A stretch of DNA of 64,000 nucleotides, from assembly GCA_023410055.1 (NCBI GenBank), contig JAEYQK010000066.1:62001-126000 (forward strand). The letters run 5' to 3'. The position numbers and the translations under genes are program-made. The notes beneath the pieces were generated by a model, which saw only the letters and a list, made by a program, of their open reading frames with translations, had not been told where the DNA came from and did no database searches. This document shows positions 50,306-58,807 of this stretch, piece after piece. Origin of the DNA: Acidobacteriota bacterium (GTDB lineage: Bacteria > Acidobacteriota > Terriglobia > Terriglobales > Acidobacteriaceae). Numbering within the stretch: the first letter of the stretch is position 1; each line of letters begins with the position of its first letter.

Positions 50306-50938
50306 TTAACGGGCGCTCGAGGCGCTGGTTTCTGTGGTGCCGCTCTCGGGCGGCGAGTTCCGCAAGTCGTTTACTTCGCGCGCAGGTGCAGGCGTTTGTT
50401 CATCAGGCTGAAGGGTGTTTTTAACTCGTTCGCGCCACTGTTGTTGCTCTGCCGCGACGGCCAGCAGTTCATGCATAGGAGTTGCGTTCAGATACGCCAT
50501 CAGAAGAAGCTCCTGCTCGGTTGGCCCAGTCAGCGCAGGGAAATGCGACTGATGGGGCGATGACACTTGTTTTGCGATGACGCGAGTAGCGGGGATGCGC
50601 GATCCCTTTGTCGTCGGTCGAGGCTGAGAAATCGAGGAGGTGAGCTTGGGCACTTGCGCCTGAATGTTTGTCGGCACTGCGATGTGTGCGGCGGGTGGGT
50701 TGGCCGGGCGCTTGTTCTGATGGAGCAGCGAGATACCGATAACGAATGCCAGCGCGGCAGCGCAGGCTGAAGCTGTCCAGAGGAGGCGGTTCCAGACGGG
50801 TGCACGCCGGGTGCTGTGCTCGGCCAGGTTGGCCAGGATTCGCTGTTCGAGTCCGTTGCGCGGCTCGGCGTCGGAGTAGCGCGCGAGGGCCGCGTCGAGC
50901 AGGCGGTCGGTCATGTGGTCGCGGTCTTCGTAATTCAT
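50306..50938 (-). CDS. Anti-sigma-factor-like membrane protein
   Basis: 210 residues, ATG 50936-50938 overlapping the sigma stop (ATGA). The N-terminal ~55 residues are acidic and helical (MTDRLLDAALARYSDAEPRNGLEQRILANLAEH), then one membrane helix (LLWTASACAAALAFVIGISLL) and a long Pro/Ser/Gln-rich periplasmic part. That layout fits an anti-sigma factor: an N-terminal sigma-binding segment and a single anchor. The zinc-binding HxxxCxxC motif of ZAS-type anti-sigmas is not present. It likely holds the sigma factor inactive at the membrane. Confidence 0.75.
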   Translation of the reverse strand: MNYEDRDHMTDRLLDAALARYSDAEPRNGLEQRILANLAEHSTRRAPVWNRLLWTASACAAALAFVIGISLLHQNKRPANPPAAHIAVPTNIQAQVPKLTSSISQPRPTTKGSRIPATRVIAKQVSSPHQSHFPALTGPTEQELLLMAYLNATPMHELLAVAAEQQQWRERVKNTLQPDEQTPAPAREVNDLRNSPPESGTTETSASSAR

Positions 50939-51537
50939 ACAGCACTTTCCTTCGTGCGATTCAGCACTGCGGCGAACTTCTCTTTCAACATCTGGCGGGC
51001 GCGGAACTGGCGCGTCCGCACGCTGGTTTCGGGGATGTCGAGCACGGCGGCTATGGCGGATGAAGTCATCTCGTCCACGGTCGACAGAATGATGACGTCG
51101 CGCAAATCTGGAGGGAGTCCGGCAATTAACGACTGGAGCAGCGTAAGCATCTGTTCGTTGATTAAGAGCTCTTCGGATCCAGATTGCGCGGCGCGTAGCT
51201 GGTCGAGCAGACTGCTGTTGGCGGCGTCGTCAAGCGAGGGCTGCGAGACCTTGCGCGTTTTGTCGAGGGCGATGCGCCAGACGACTCGCGCCAACCAAGC
51301 GCGCTGATCCTCGACGGCGGCGAATTCGTGGCGATGCTTAAGGAGGCGTAGGAAGCTTTCCTGCGTGGCGTCCTCGGCGTCGTGATGGTTGCGCAGTAAC
51401 GAGTACGCGATCTTGAAAACGAAATGCGAGTGTTCGCGAACGGCGATGGCGACGAGGTCTTCGCTCTCTTTGCCCCAGGTGTCTGCGCCCGCCACGGTTA
51501 TCGCCAATTCACTCAACAAGATCACCTGCCCAGTCAC
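50935..51537 (-). CDS. ECF-type RNA polymerase sigma factor
   Basis: 200 residues starting at GTG 51535-51537, with GAGGAAC upstream. Region 2 reads HFVFKIAYSLLRNHHDAEDATQESFLRLLKHR, with the DAEDxxQExFLR core, and region 4 reads LPPDLRDVIILSTVDEMTSSAIAAVLDIPETSVRTRQFRARQMLKEK. Group assignment beyond ECF is not possible. Translation is coupled to the anti-sigma gene. The -35 and -10 preference is unknown; the stretch between it and 52107 is where its own promoter would lie. Confidence 0.9.
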   Translation of the reverse strand: MTGQVILLSELAITVAGADTWGKESEDLVAIAVREHSHFVFKIAYSLLRNHHDAEDATQESFLRLLKHRHEFAAVEDQRAWLARVVWRIALDKTRKVSQPSLDDAANSSLLDQLRAAQSGSEELLINEQMLTLLQSLIAGLPPDLRDVIILSTVDEMTSSAIAAVLDIPETSVRTRQFRARQMLKEKFAAVLNRTKESAV

Positions 51538-52106
51538 CTTTGTTCCTCATAAGCAAGGACGAGCGAGAGAAGAAGGTGTTCTGAAATATGTGTGCTCGCT
51601 TGCAGTGAGTACCCGACACCCACCCCCCCTATACATCAGTTTTGTTGAAAACACAGGTACTTAGCAATATTCACTGGCTAAGTACTGCGATTTAAAGGAG
51701 TTAGTCTGTGAGATCTGGCGAAATCGGGCTATTGCGCCATCGGGCGATCGGGCCATTAACGAGAAGCCCACGTTAGCTGCGCGAATGTGGGGCACCGTCG
51801 CGGAACAGGTGCACACAGATCAAGTATGACAGAGTCGAGGGGTGGAACCCGACAACTGAGCGGGGACTCGATTTGGTATGGAATGAGGGAGTTGCGGGCG
51901 AACGTGGTTTGTTTGGGGGTTGACATGTCTGGCGACGCGGGTGGCATAAGAGGCGTGTCGGCTGAAGTGTAAACGCAGCGGAGGCACTCTGCTATATGGG
52001 GTGAGGTCGTTAGGTGGTTAATAGCAACCGGCCAGTTTTCATGGTGTTGTTACCAGAAATGTCTATACTGACAGTCTTCGCGATGTAGCGAATTTCATGA
52101 AAGGGT
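51538..52106. other. Gene-free stretch with a candidate promoter
   Basis: No supported gene. TTGACA (51920-51925) with GCATAA (51944-51949) 18 bases later is a possible plus-strand promoter about 160 bases upstream of the next start. GATCGGGC-type short repeats occur around 51733-51753, and GCGAATGTGGGGCACC at about 51781 resembles part of the 49641 repeat region. Confidence 0.5.
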
Positions 52107-53012
52107 ATGAGTTCGCAACAGATGAAAATCATTCTCTCGCTGGTAACGAAGCAGAACGACTATCAGATAGCGCAAGCAGCAGTTGCAGAAGAGACGGCCC
52201 ACCGTCTTGATGTCGATCTGCAGATTCTTTTTGCGGACAACGATTCGGTTAACCAAAGTCAACAAGTTCTGCAGGCAATCCAGGCAAACGATTCGAAGCC
52301 GGCTGGGGTGATTGTTTTTCCGGTATCGGATACGGGGTTGGTCCAGGTAGCCAAATTGGCGATTTCGTCCGGTATCGGTTGGGGCATTATAGGCCGCAAT
52401 GTCGACTATATTGGCTCGATGCGATCGTCGTGCTCAGTGCCCGTGTTTAAAGTGATCACGGACCACGTAGAGATCGGACGCATTCAAGCGCGGCAGGTCG
52501 GTGCATTGGTTCCCGAGGGAGGCCTGATCCTGTACGTGCAGGGTCCGACCGGCGCCTCGTCTTCGAGCGATCGTCTTGCCGGTTTCAACGAAATCAAACC
52601 ATCCAACATTGAGTACCGGTCGCTAAGAGCTGCCTGGACTCAGGAAAGCGCCTACGAATCGATGTGCGGATTCCTCCGGCTGGCTACTTCGGTCGCCTTG
52701 CCGCTTCGAGCGGTAGTTGCCCAGAGCGATTCGATGGCGATGGGAGTGCGGCAGGCGATTGAAGAGCGGATAAAGAGTGCGGAACGCGAACGCTGGCTCG
52801 GGCTGCCATTCCTGGGATGTGATGGCGTTTCTCAAGCCGGCATGGCCTGGGTAAATGGCAAGTTGTTGAAGGCCACGGTTATTCATCCACTCACAGCAGG
52901 CATCGCTCTCGAAATGTTGGTAAGCGGACTCAAAAGCGGAAAGCAACCCAGTGAGACGACAGTGTTGATGCCGAGCGCATATCCCGCAATCGAGAATCTC
53001 AGAAAGAAATAG
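52107..53012 (+). CDS. Orphan periplasmic-binding-protein-like sugar receptor without signal peptide
   Basis: 301 residues, ATG 52107. The two-lobe type I periplasmic-binding fold is evident: ILSLVTKQNDYQIAQAAVAEETAHRLDVDLQILFADND, GVIVFPVSDTG, VEIGRIQARQVGALVPEGGLILYVQGPTGASSS and MAMGVRQAIEER, LPFLGCDGVSQAGMAWVNG. That is the Peripla_BP_4 domain that in ABC systems binds sugars. No signal peptide, lipobox, HTH or transporter gene is attached, so it is likely cytoplasmic. It may sense a sugar or nucleoside, perhaps acting with another regulator. Confidence 0.8.
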   Translation: MSSQQMKIILSLVTKQNDYQIAQAAVAEETAHRLDVDLQILFADNDSVNQSQQVLQAIQANDSKPAGVIVFPVSDTGLVQVAKLAISSGIGWGIIGRNVDYIGSMRSSCSVPVFKVITDHVEIGRIQARQVGALVPEGGLILYVQGPTGASSSSDRLAGFNEIKPSNIEYRSLRAAWTQESAYESMCGFLRLATSVALPLRAVVAQSDSMAMGVRQAIEERIKSAERERWLGLPFLGCDGVSQAGMAWVNGKLLKATVIHPLTAGIALEMLVSGLKSGKQPSETTVLMPSAYPAIENLRKK

Positions 53013-53036
53013 CGCGGCGAGAGAGTTTCCTCGAGC

Positions 53037-53062
53037 CCAACAATCCCTGTCGGGATTGTTGG
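53037..53062. terminator. Perfect hairpin between convergent genes
   Basis: CCAACAATCCC (53037-53047) pairs perfectly with GGGATTGTTGG (53052-53062) around TGTC. No T-run follows on either strand, so it may be a factor-independent processing or terminator-like hairpin of low strength. Confidence 0.45.
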
Positions 53063-53085
53063 TCTCAAGATCATTGAAGAGGCTC

Positions 53086-53949
53086 TCAGTACTGAAGTTC
53101 CGCCGGATGGCCGGTCAGCCGCTCGATGCGCTTTGCGATCGGCGGATGCGTGGAGAAGAGGCTGCTGAAGTCCATGCCGAGCAGCGGCTGGATGATGAAC
53201 ATGTGAGCCGTTGACGGCGTAGCGGCCATGGGGACGCGACGTGAGTAGGCGTCGAGTTTGCGCAGGGCGCTGGCGAGCCCGTACGGATTCCCAACCAGAT
53301 GCGCGCCGCTTTCATCAGCCTGATACTCGCGCGAACGCGAGATAGCCATCTGGATCAGCATTGCGGCGATCGGTGCAAGGATCAGCATCAGCAGGGCACC
53401 GAGTCCACCGCCGCCACGGTCGCGATCACGATCACCACCGTAGCCGCCGAACATAGCTCCCCAGGCAAACATGCGAGCAAGGAACGTGATGGCTCCGGCC
53501 AGGGTAGCGGCGATGGAGCTGATCAGGATGTCGCGATTGCGGACGTGCGAGAGTTCGTGCGCGATTACGCCTTCGAGTTCGTCGTCGCTGAGCAGATTGA
53601 GGACGCCTTCGGTGACGGCGACGGAAGCGTGCTTCGGATTGCGTCCGGTGGCGAAAGCGTTGGGTGAGTCGGTTGGAATCACGTACAGCTTCGGCATCGG
53701 AATGTTGGCACGCTGGGTCAGGCGCTCAACGATGTTGTAGACGCGCGGAAGCTGGTCACGCGTGACCGGCTGCGCACGGTACATGGCGAGCGCGATCTTG
53801 TCGGAAAAGAAATAGGAGACGAAGTTCGTGCCCACAGCGATGACGAGTGCGATGGTCATGCCGCGCTGTCCGCCGAGCAGTTGGCCGACGAAGAGCATGA
53901 ACAGCGTTAACGCCGTAAGTAGGAAAGCAGTCTTGAAAGTATTACCCAT
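53086..53949 (-). CDS. htpX: HtpX-type zinc metalloprotease
   Basis: 287 residues from ATG 53947-53949, with AGGTG seven bases upstream; a GTG three codons earlier is less likely. E. coli HtpX has 293. The zinc site HELSH is at residues ~131-135 (VIAHELSHVRNRDI), with the third ligand in SREYQADESGAHLV. Four hydrophobic segments (TAFLLTALTLFMLFVGQLL, IALVIAVGTNFVSYFF, ...) and the substrate loop NAFATGRNP are present. It degrades misfolded inner-membrane proteins. It is a single gene facing the preceding convergent one. Confidence 0.92.
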   Translation of the reverse strand: MGNTFKTAFLLTALTLFMLFVGQLLGGQRGMTIALVIAVGTNFVSYFFSDKIALAMYRAQPVTRDQLPRVYNIVERLTQRANIPMPKLYVIPTDSPNAFATGRNPKHASVAVTEGVLNLLSDDELEGVIAHELSHVRNRDILISSIAATLAGAITFLARMFAWGAMFGGYGGDRDRDRGGGGLGALLMLILAPIAAMLIQMAISRSREYQADESGAHLVGNPYGLASALRKLDAYSRRVPMAATPSTAHMFIIQPLLGMDFSSLFSTHPPIAKRIERLTGHPAELQY

Positions 53950-53958
53950 AGCTGACAC

Positions 53959-54226
53959 CTATCATAGTTATATAGAAATGTAGATGCTAGCGCGGGCGTG
54001 GAGATTCGGAAGAGAGCAGGAGAGTACCTGAGTACCTAGTTGTTAGTGCTCAGCATGCGTCCCATGATTGATCGGCGTCCCTCAGGGGCTAAAGCCCCAA
54101 ATTCATGTGGAACAGGAGTGGCACGGCTGAAGCCGTGCCCTACCCATGCGGCGCGAAGTTGGCGATTACGAAGCGGCCTCTGAAGCCGTGCCCTACCCAT
54201 GCGGCGTAAACCGGCGAAGTTGGCGC
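53959..54226. repeat. Intergenic region with duplicated palindromes
   Basis: GGGGCT-AAA-GCCCC (~54085-54098) is followed by a sequence of about 26 bases starting TGAAGCCGTGCCCTACCCAT, present twice at 54128-54153 and 54181-54206, 53 bases apart. GAGTACC-type units sit near 54025. No gene is seen. The families at 20735 and 58489 are relatives. Confidence 0.75.
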
Positions 54227-55588
54227 TTAGGAGGCAGCCTCTCTGGATTGGCGCGAGAGGGCGCGCTTGAGCGTTGCGTCGTAGGCTGCCTTGGTTTTTG
54301 TGTACTCGTCCTGCGAGATGGCTCCCAGATGGCGGTCGATTTCAAGCTGGAAGAGCTCTTCCTTCATCGCATCTAGCAGGAGTGAGCCGTTGGTTTGCTG
54401 AGCTGCGGGCTTGCGCTGCGGCAGTTGCACCGGTTCCGGCACGGTTGCGACGGCGGGCTCTGGAGAGTCGGGCCCGGGCTGGCGGTTTTTGACGATGTAG
54501 AAGCCGCCCATCACAAGAACGGCTGCAAACACGAGCAGCAGAGGCCAGCGGTATTTCGTCAGCGGATCGGGGGCGTCGATGGGAGCGCCGAGGCCACCGC
54601 CGGGGCGTCCACCTTGAGCTTGACCGCCCATTTGGCCGCCGCCCATGCCGGAGTCGCCGCCTTGATCACTGGCGGTACTGTCGGGCATCTGGCCGCTTCC
54701 GGAAACGCGAAAAGAAAGATCGGTGCTGGGGGAGATGTTGTTGGCGATGGCAATGTTGACTCCGCCTTGATGCGGTTGAGAGCTGAACAATCCGGCGTTG
54801 CTGGCCTTAAAGGTCATGCCCTGCGGCATGATGACCGCGTACTGTTCGACCGGATAAAGAAGTGCAGGTCTGAATGCGTAGTCACCTGAGTAGGGCACTT
54901 CGTACATGATGCGAAAGGTGGTGTCACCGGGGCGCAACGGATAGTCGAAGGTGTAGCGACCCTTGCCCTTGGGAGTGGGCGCAGTCTGGATCGGCTGGCC
55001 TCCGGGAGCTTGCGCATCGGCGGACTGGATCTTTGCGTTGTCGGGGAGGACGATGTCGAGATTGCCGCTGCCGGTCTGGGTGCGTGCGGGTTGCGATTGG
55101 TTCCGCACAACGTAGAACTGAACAACCTGGAGCGTACCGGATCCACCTTGAAATGCAGTCTCGACATTGTAGGCGAGGCCACTAACCCTGTTCGAAGACT
55201 CGTAAACGGTGACATCCCCGGAGCTCATGCCGGGAGGAACCATCTTGAAGTAGTTCACGTTCTGATGGCTGACGCGGACGAGATGCGGGCCGCCGGTATC
55301 GGTGTTCATGTCGAACTTGAAGCGACCGCTGGCGTCGGTCTTGGTGTGCGCGGCCTCGTTCATTCCTTGAGACAGCTCGAGCAGGACGACTTCGTCGTTC
55401 GCGGATGGCTTGTTGGTCGTGCCATTGGTGACTGTGCCTTCGATGGCTGCGAACGCGGGAAGCGCGACGAGAAGGAAGGCTAAGGCGATGATTCCGACGC
55501 ACCCTCCTCTTCGAGGAAGGGTGCGGCACCCCAAATCACTGAGTACGTTGCGGCACCGGAGATTACTGAGAAACTGGCAAGAGGCCAT
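54227..55588 (-). CDS. Carboxypeptidase-regulatory-like membrane protein in the ccm operon
   Basis: 453 residues, ATG 55586-55588 overlapping the upstream stop by one base. After an N-terminal signal/anchor (GIIALAFLLVALPAFA) it has a carboxypeptidase-regulatory-like beta-sandwich (IEGTVTNGTTNKPSANDEVVLLEL), a long soluble middle with Gly/Gln-rich stretch (GGDSGMGGGQMGGQAQGG), one membrane helix (WPLLLVFAAVLVMGGFYIV) and a C-terminal motif, EELFQLEIDRHLGAISQDEYTKTK, similar to the conserved tail of CcmI proteins. It ends the operon with ccmF, ccmH and the small CcmI-like protein. It is probably the periplasmic accessory of haem ligation; specific activity unknown. Confidence 0.75.
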   Translation of the reverse strand: MASCQFLSNLRCRNVLSDLGCRTLPRRGGCVGIIALAFLLVALPAFAAIEGTVTNGTTNKPSANDEVVLLELSQGMNEAAHTKTDASGRFKFDMNTDTGGPHLVRVSHQNVNYFKMVPPGMSSGDVTVYESSNRVSGLAYNVETAFQGGSGTLQVVQFYVVRNQSQPARTQTGSGNLDIVLPDNAKIQSADAQAPGGQPIQTAPTPKGKGRYTFDYPLRPGDTTFRIMYEVPYSGDYAFRPALLYPVEQYAVIMPQGMTFKASNAGLFSSQPHQGGVNIAIANNISPSTDLSFRVSGSGQMPDSTASDQGGDSGMGGGQMGGQAQGGRPGGGLGAPIDAPDPLTKYRWPLLLVFAAVLVMGGFYIVKNRQPGPDSPEPAVATVPEPVQLPQRKPAAQQTNGSLLLDAMKEELFQLEIDRHLGAISQDEYTKTKAAYDATLKRALSRQSREAAS

Positions 55589-55950
55589 CAGGATCGTGCT
55601 CCTTTGGGATTCTGGTTCGCGCTGGTGTAGACGGCATTACCACCGGTCGATTCGAGTTGTTCAATTTCGGCGAGGATGGCAGCAGCCTCGTTTTCGAGCG
55701 AGGCGCGAAGTGGTTCGTAGTCGGGTTCGGGCAGCTTGCCAGCTTTGTGTTCGAAGTTGAGGTCGCGCAGGTTTTCGTAAACCTGATCTTTGCGCTCTTT
55801 CAGGTACGAAAGGCGCGTCTTCTCGGAACCGTGCGCCAGTTCACGCGGTGCGCGGAAGGTGAAGACGATGAGGGCGACAGTCATCAGGACGCATACGAAC
55901 AGAGCCCAAGCCGGATCGCTTTCAGCAGCAAACATAAGAAGAGCGAGCAT
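55588..55950 (-). CDS. Small CcmI-like protein
   Basis: 120 residues, ATG 55948-55950 overlapping the CcmH stop by one base (TAATG). One N-terminal membrane helix (PAWALFVCVLMTVALIVFTF) and a helical region with the CcmI-like motif ENLRDLNFEHKAGKLPEPDYEPLRASLENEAAAILAEIEQLE. Classical CcmI is longer, with TPR repeats; here only the membrane/helix part is present. It lies between ccmH and the carboxypeptidase-regulatory gene, so a role as apocytochrome chaperone helper is likely. Confidence 0.7.
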   Translation of the reverse strand: MLALLMFAAESDPAWALFVCVLMTVALIVFTFRAPRELAHGSEKTRLSYLKERKDQVYENLRDLNFEHKAGKLPEPDYEPLRASLENEAAAILAEIEQLESTGGNAVYTSANQNPKGARS

Positions 55951-56432
55951 TAGAATTCCGTCTCCTGGTTGACGCGCTTGCGGTATTCACTCAGCGCGGC
56001 GGTGTCGATCTGCGCCGGGCCAGCGGCGACGGCGGGTGCGCGGCGGCGATTCCATCGTTGCACGACATATGCGCATGCACCGATGCCGAGGACGAGTGCG
56101 AGGTAGGGCATAATCCAGGCGACACGATCGAAGCCAGATTGCGTGGGCGCGGCAAGAACAACGGGGCCATACTTGTCCACAAACTTTTTCAGGATTGTGC
56201 TGTCGTCGTCACCGGAGTTGATCATGGCGGTGAGTTCGGCGCGCATCTTTTCAGACGTGGTGCAGCCGACGTGATTGCATTCGAGAAGCACCTGGCCGCA
56301 ACCGCACTGGCACATCATCTTGTGTCCGAGGCGGTCGAGGCGGGTGTTGCTGTCGGAAGCGCCCAGCGTTAAGAAGATGACGCACACGACGAGCACTAAT
56401 TGAGCGTAGCGGAACAGTTTTGTCTTCTGCAT
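55950..56432 (-). CDS. ccmH: Cytochrome c maturation protein CcmH
   Basis: 160 residues, ATG 56430-56432 overlapping the ccmF stop (TGATG). A signal peptide or anchor comes first (LVLVVCVIFLTLGAS), then KMMCQCGCGQVLLECNHVGC and the CcmH helix pair (TTSEKMRAELTAMINSGDDDSTILKKFVDKYGPVVLAAP), and a C-terminal membrane helix (MPYLALVLGIGACAYVVQRW). CcmH reduces the apocytochrome haem-binding thiols. Canonical CcmH has an LRCxxC motif; here the sequence is CQCGC with two further cysteines, a variant also found in other lineages. The membrane topology is as expected. Confidence 0.9.
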   Translation of the reverse strand: MQKTKLFRYAQLVLVVCVIFLTLGASDSNTRLDRLGHKMMCQCGCGQVLLECNHVGCTTSEKMRAELTAMINSGDDDSTILKKFVDKYGPVVLAAPTQSGFDRVAWIMPYLALVLGIGACAYVVQRWNRRRAPAVAAGPAQIDTAALSEYRKRVNQETEF

Positions 56433-58477
56433 CAGTCGCCTGCTCCTACGGGGTGGCCGTCGGTCGGAACCGGTGTGGTGCGAGCGGGTGCGCGGACGCG
56501 AGATTCCGAGAGTACCTTTACGGGACGCATATTAGGCACGAGCGCGATGATGGTGCCGATCAGAGTGACGTGAACGCCGGCCCATATCCACCAGACGAGC
56601 GGATTCAGGTGCGCTTTGATGATCGGACGGCCATTGTCCTGGTTAGTGCCGGAGAATACGAGATACAGGTCTTCCTGAAGCGTTGAGCGATTGGCCACCA
56701 TGGTCGAGGGTTGCTGGCTTGCCTTGTAGAAGCGGCGCTCGGGGTACATGGTGTCGATCTGCTTGCCATTTTTGAAAACGTTGATGATGGCCCACTCGCT
56801 GGAGTAGTTCGGCTTGTCGTCTTGCGTGTAGGAGTCCATGACGAGGGTGTAGGGGCCGATCTGCATGGACTGGCCTTGAGCGAGTTCGCGTTCGGTGTTC
56901 CGGTAGAACGCCGCACCGGCAAAGCCGATCATTATCACCACGACGCCGAAGTGAACGATGTAGCCGCCGTAGCGACGGGTGTTGCGGCGGGTGAGGGTGA
57001 TCGCGGAGAGGAAGATGTTCTGTCCGGTTTGCGTGTGGACGACCTTAGCACCACGATAAAACTCGGAAACAATGGTGACGATGACAAGTGCGCAGAGCGA
57101 TAGTGCGACGAGCGAGTAGAGATACGACTGATCTTCCCAGGGTCTGATGCCGCCGATCATGAGGGCGACAGCAACGACTACAGCGCCAACCGCAGGCCAT
57201 CGAAAGTTGCGCAGCAGGCTTTGTCCGGATGTCTTGCGCCAGGCGAGCAGTGGGCCAACGCCGGTCAGGAGCAGGAGGGCGATGCCGGCGGGAATCATTA
57301 CTTTATTGAAGAATGGCGGGCCGACGGTGACTTTGGTTCCCTGCACCCATTCGGAAAGCACGGGGAAGAGCGTTCCCCAGAGAACCGTGAAGCACGCGAC
57401 GAGCAGGATCACGTTGTTGAACATGAAGCTAGACTCGCGCGACACGAGCGATTCGAGGTGATGCTCGCTGACGAGATGATCGCGATTCTTGACGAAGAAG
57501 AAGACGCAGGTTGCGAATGCGATCGCGAGGAACGTGACGAACCAGGTTCCGATGGACGATTGCGCGAAGGCGTGTACGGAGCTGACGACGCCGCTACGAG
57601 TGAGGAAGGTTCCGAAGATGGAGAGCAGGAATGTGGAGAAGATTAACCAGACGTTCCACTTCTTCAGCATGCCGCGCTTCTCCTGCATCATCACGGAGTG
57701 CAGGAAGGCGGTGCCGGTGAGCCACGGGAGGAACGAAGCGTTTTCGACTGGATCCCAACCCCACCAGCCGCCCCAGCCGAGAACTTTGTAAGCCCAGTAG
57801 GAACCGAGAAAGATTCCAACGGTCAGGAAGCCCCAGGTGACCATCGTCCAGCGGCGAGTGATGTGTATCCACTTTTCGCCGGGGTATTTCATGATCAACG
57901 CGGCGAGCGCGAAGGCGAAGGGGATGGTGAATCCGACGTAGCCGAGATAGAGCATCGGCGGATGAATAACCATTTCGGGATACTGCAAAAGAGGATTGAG
58001 TCCGTTGCCGTCGAGCGGGGCGTTCTTCACCAGTGAGAATGGCGGTGCGGCGAAGTTAACGATCGATAGGAAGAATACCTGGACGGCCGCGACGATGACG
58101 GAAGCATGAGCGACGAGTCTGATGTCGACTTTGTGGCGCAGGCGCAACACGAGCCCGTAGGTAGAAAGCAACCATGCCCAGAACAGTAGGGAGCCTTCCT
58201 GGCCGGACCACAGCGCGGCGAACTTGTAGGGCAAGGGCAAGTCGCGATTGCTGTGCTGCATGATGTAAGCGAGCGAGAAATCGTTGCTGAAGGCGGCAGT
58301 TACGAGCGAAGCGGCGGCAGCGGTGACCGCTATCCAAGTGGCGATTCCGGCGCGTCGCGCGGTTTCAGCGAGGCGGTCGGCAGGTTGCTTTTGCAGGAGC
58401 GCGAAGGCACCAGCAATAAATGAATACCCGGCGAGCGCCAGTGCGAGGAGTAGCGAAAAACTTCCTATCAGTGCCAT
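56432..58477 (-). CDS. ccmF: Cytochrome c haem lyase CcmF
   Basis: 681 residues, ATG 58475-58477; E. coli CcmF has 647. It is an inner-membrane haem lyase of system I. The WWD-type tryptophan motif is WGGWWGWDPVENASFLPWL, and about fifteen membrane helices are visible; the second conserved part reads TRRNTRRYGGYIVHFGVVVIMIGFAG, then a periplasmic domain with the haem-ligand histidines. It is the first gene of the operon ccmF-ccmH-ccmI-like-carboxypeptidase-regulatory gene. ccmA-E are not in the window; their absence is not evidence of absence from the genome. Confidence 0.95.
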   Translation of the reverse strand: MALIGSFSLLLALALAGYSFIAGAFALLQKQPADRLAETARRAGIATWIAVTAAAASLVTAAFSNDFSLAYIMQHSNRDLPLPYKFAALWSGQEGSLLFWAWLLSTYGLVLRLRHKVDIRLVAHASVIVAAVQVFFLSIVNFAAPPFSLVKNAPLDGNGLNPLLQYPEMVIHPPMLYLGYVGFTIPFAFALAALIMKYPGEKWIHITRRWTMVTWGFLTVGIFLGSYWAYKVLGWGGWWGWDPVENASFLPWLTGTAFLHSVMMQEKRGMLKKWNVWLIFSTFLLSIFGTFLTRSGVVSSVHAFAQSSIGTWFVTFLAIAFATCVFFFVKNRDHLVSEHHLESLVSRESSFMFNNVILLVACFTVLWGTLFPVLSEWVQGTKVTVGPPFFNKVMIPAGIALLLLTGVGPLLAWRKTSGQSLLRNFRWPAVGAVVVAVALMIGGIRPWEDQSYLYSLVALSLCALVIVTIVSEFYRGAKVVHTQTGQNIFLSAITLTRRNTRRYGGYIVHFGVVVIMIGFAGAAFYRNTERELAQGQSMQIGPYTLVMDSYTQDDKPNYSSEWAIINVFKNGKQIDTMYPERRFYKASQQPSTMVANRSTLQEDLYLVFSGTNQDNGRPIIKAHLNPLVWWIWAGVHVTLIGTIIALVPNMRPVKVLSESRVRAPARTTPVPTDGHPVGAGD

Positions 58478-58488
58478 GAGTACGTTTC

Positions 58489-58570
58489 GCCCCTACGGGG
58501 CTGGATGATGATGTTGGTTGTTTACCCAGCGCTTCCGCGCTGGGCTAATTGAATACCGGCCCTGCGGGCC
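58489..58570. repeat. Cluster of three short hairpins, reverse orientation
   Basis: GCCCC-TAC-GGGGC (58489-58501), CCCAGCGC-TTCC-GCGCTGGG (58525-58544) and GGCCC-TGC-GGGCC (58558-58570) follow one another, the inverse of the arrangement at 20735-20815. The remaining 58571-58807 shows no supported gene. Confidence 0.9.
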
Positions 58571-58807
58571 TGTGATCACGGTGCGAACGTACGTCCCGCT
58601 TTCAGACGAAATAGAAGCCGCGTCTTCAGACATAAGCGAAAAGCCGCGCCGCAGCCACGAACCAGCAACAGACAAAGCGGTTCCCACAAGTGTTCGGAAC
58701 CTGATTGCCACGCGTAAGTTGTATTGCGACAACTCCTTACCCCGCGTAAGGTGAGTGCCCAACTAGCTCAGATTCAGGTGAGTAGAGAAAGTTACAAAAA
58801 GAAGGAT

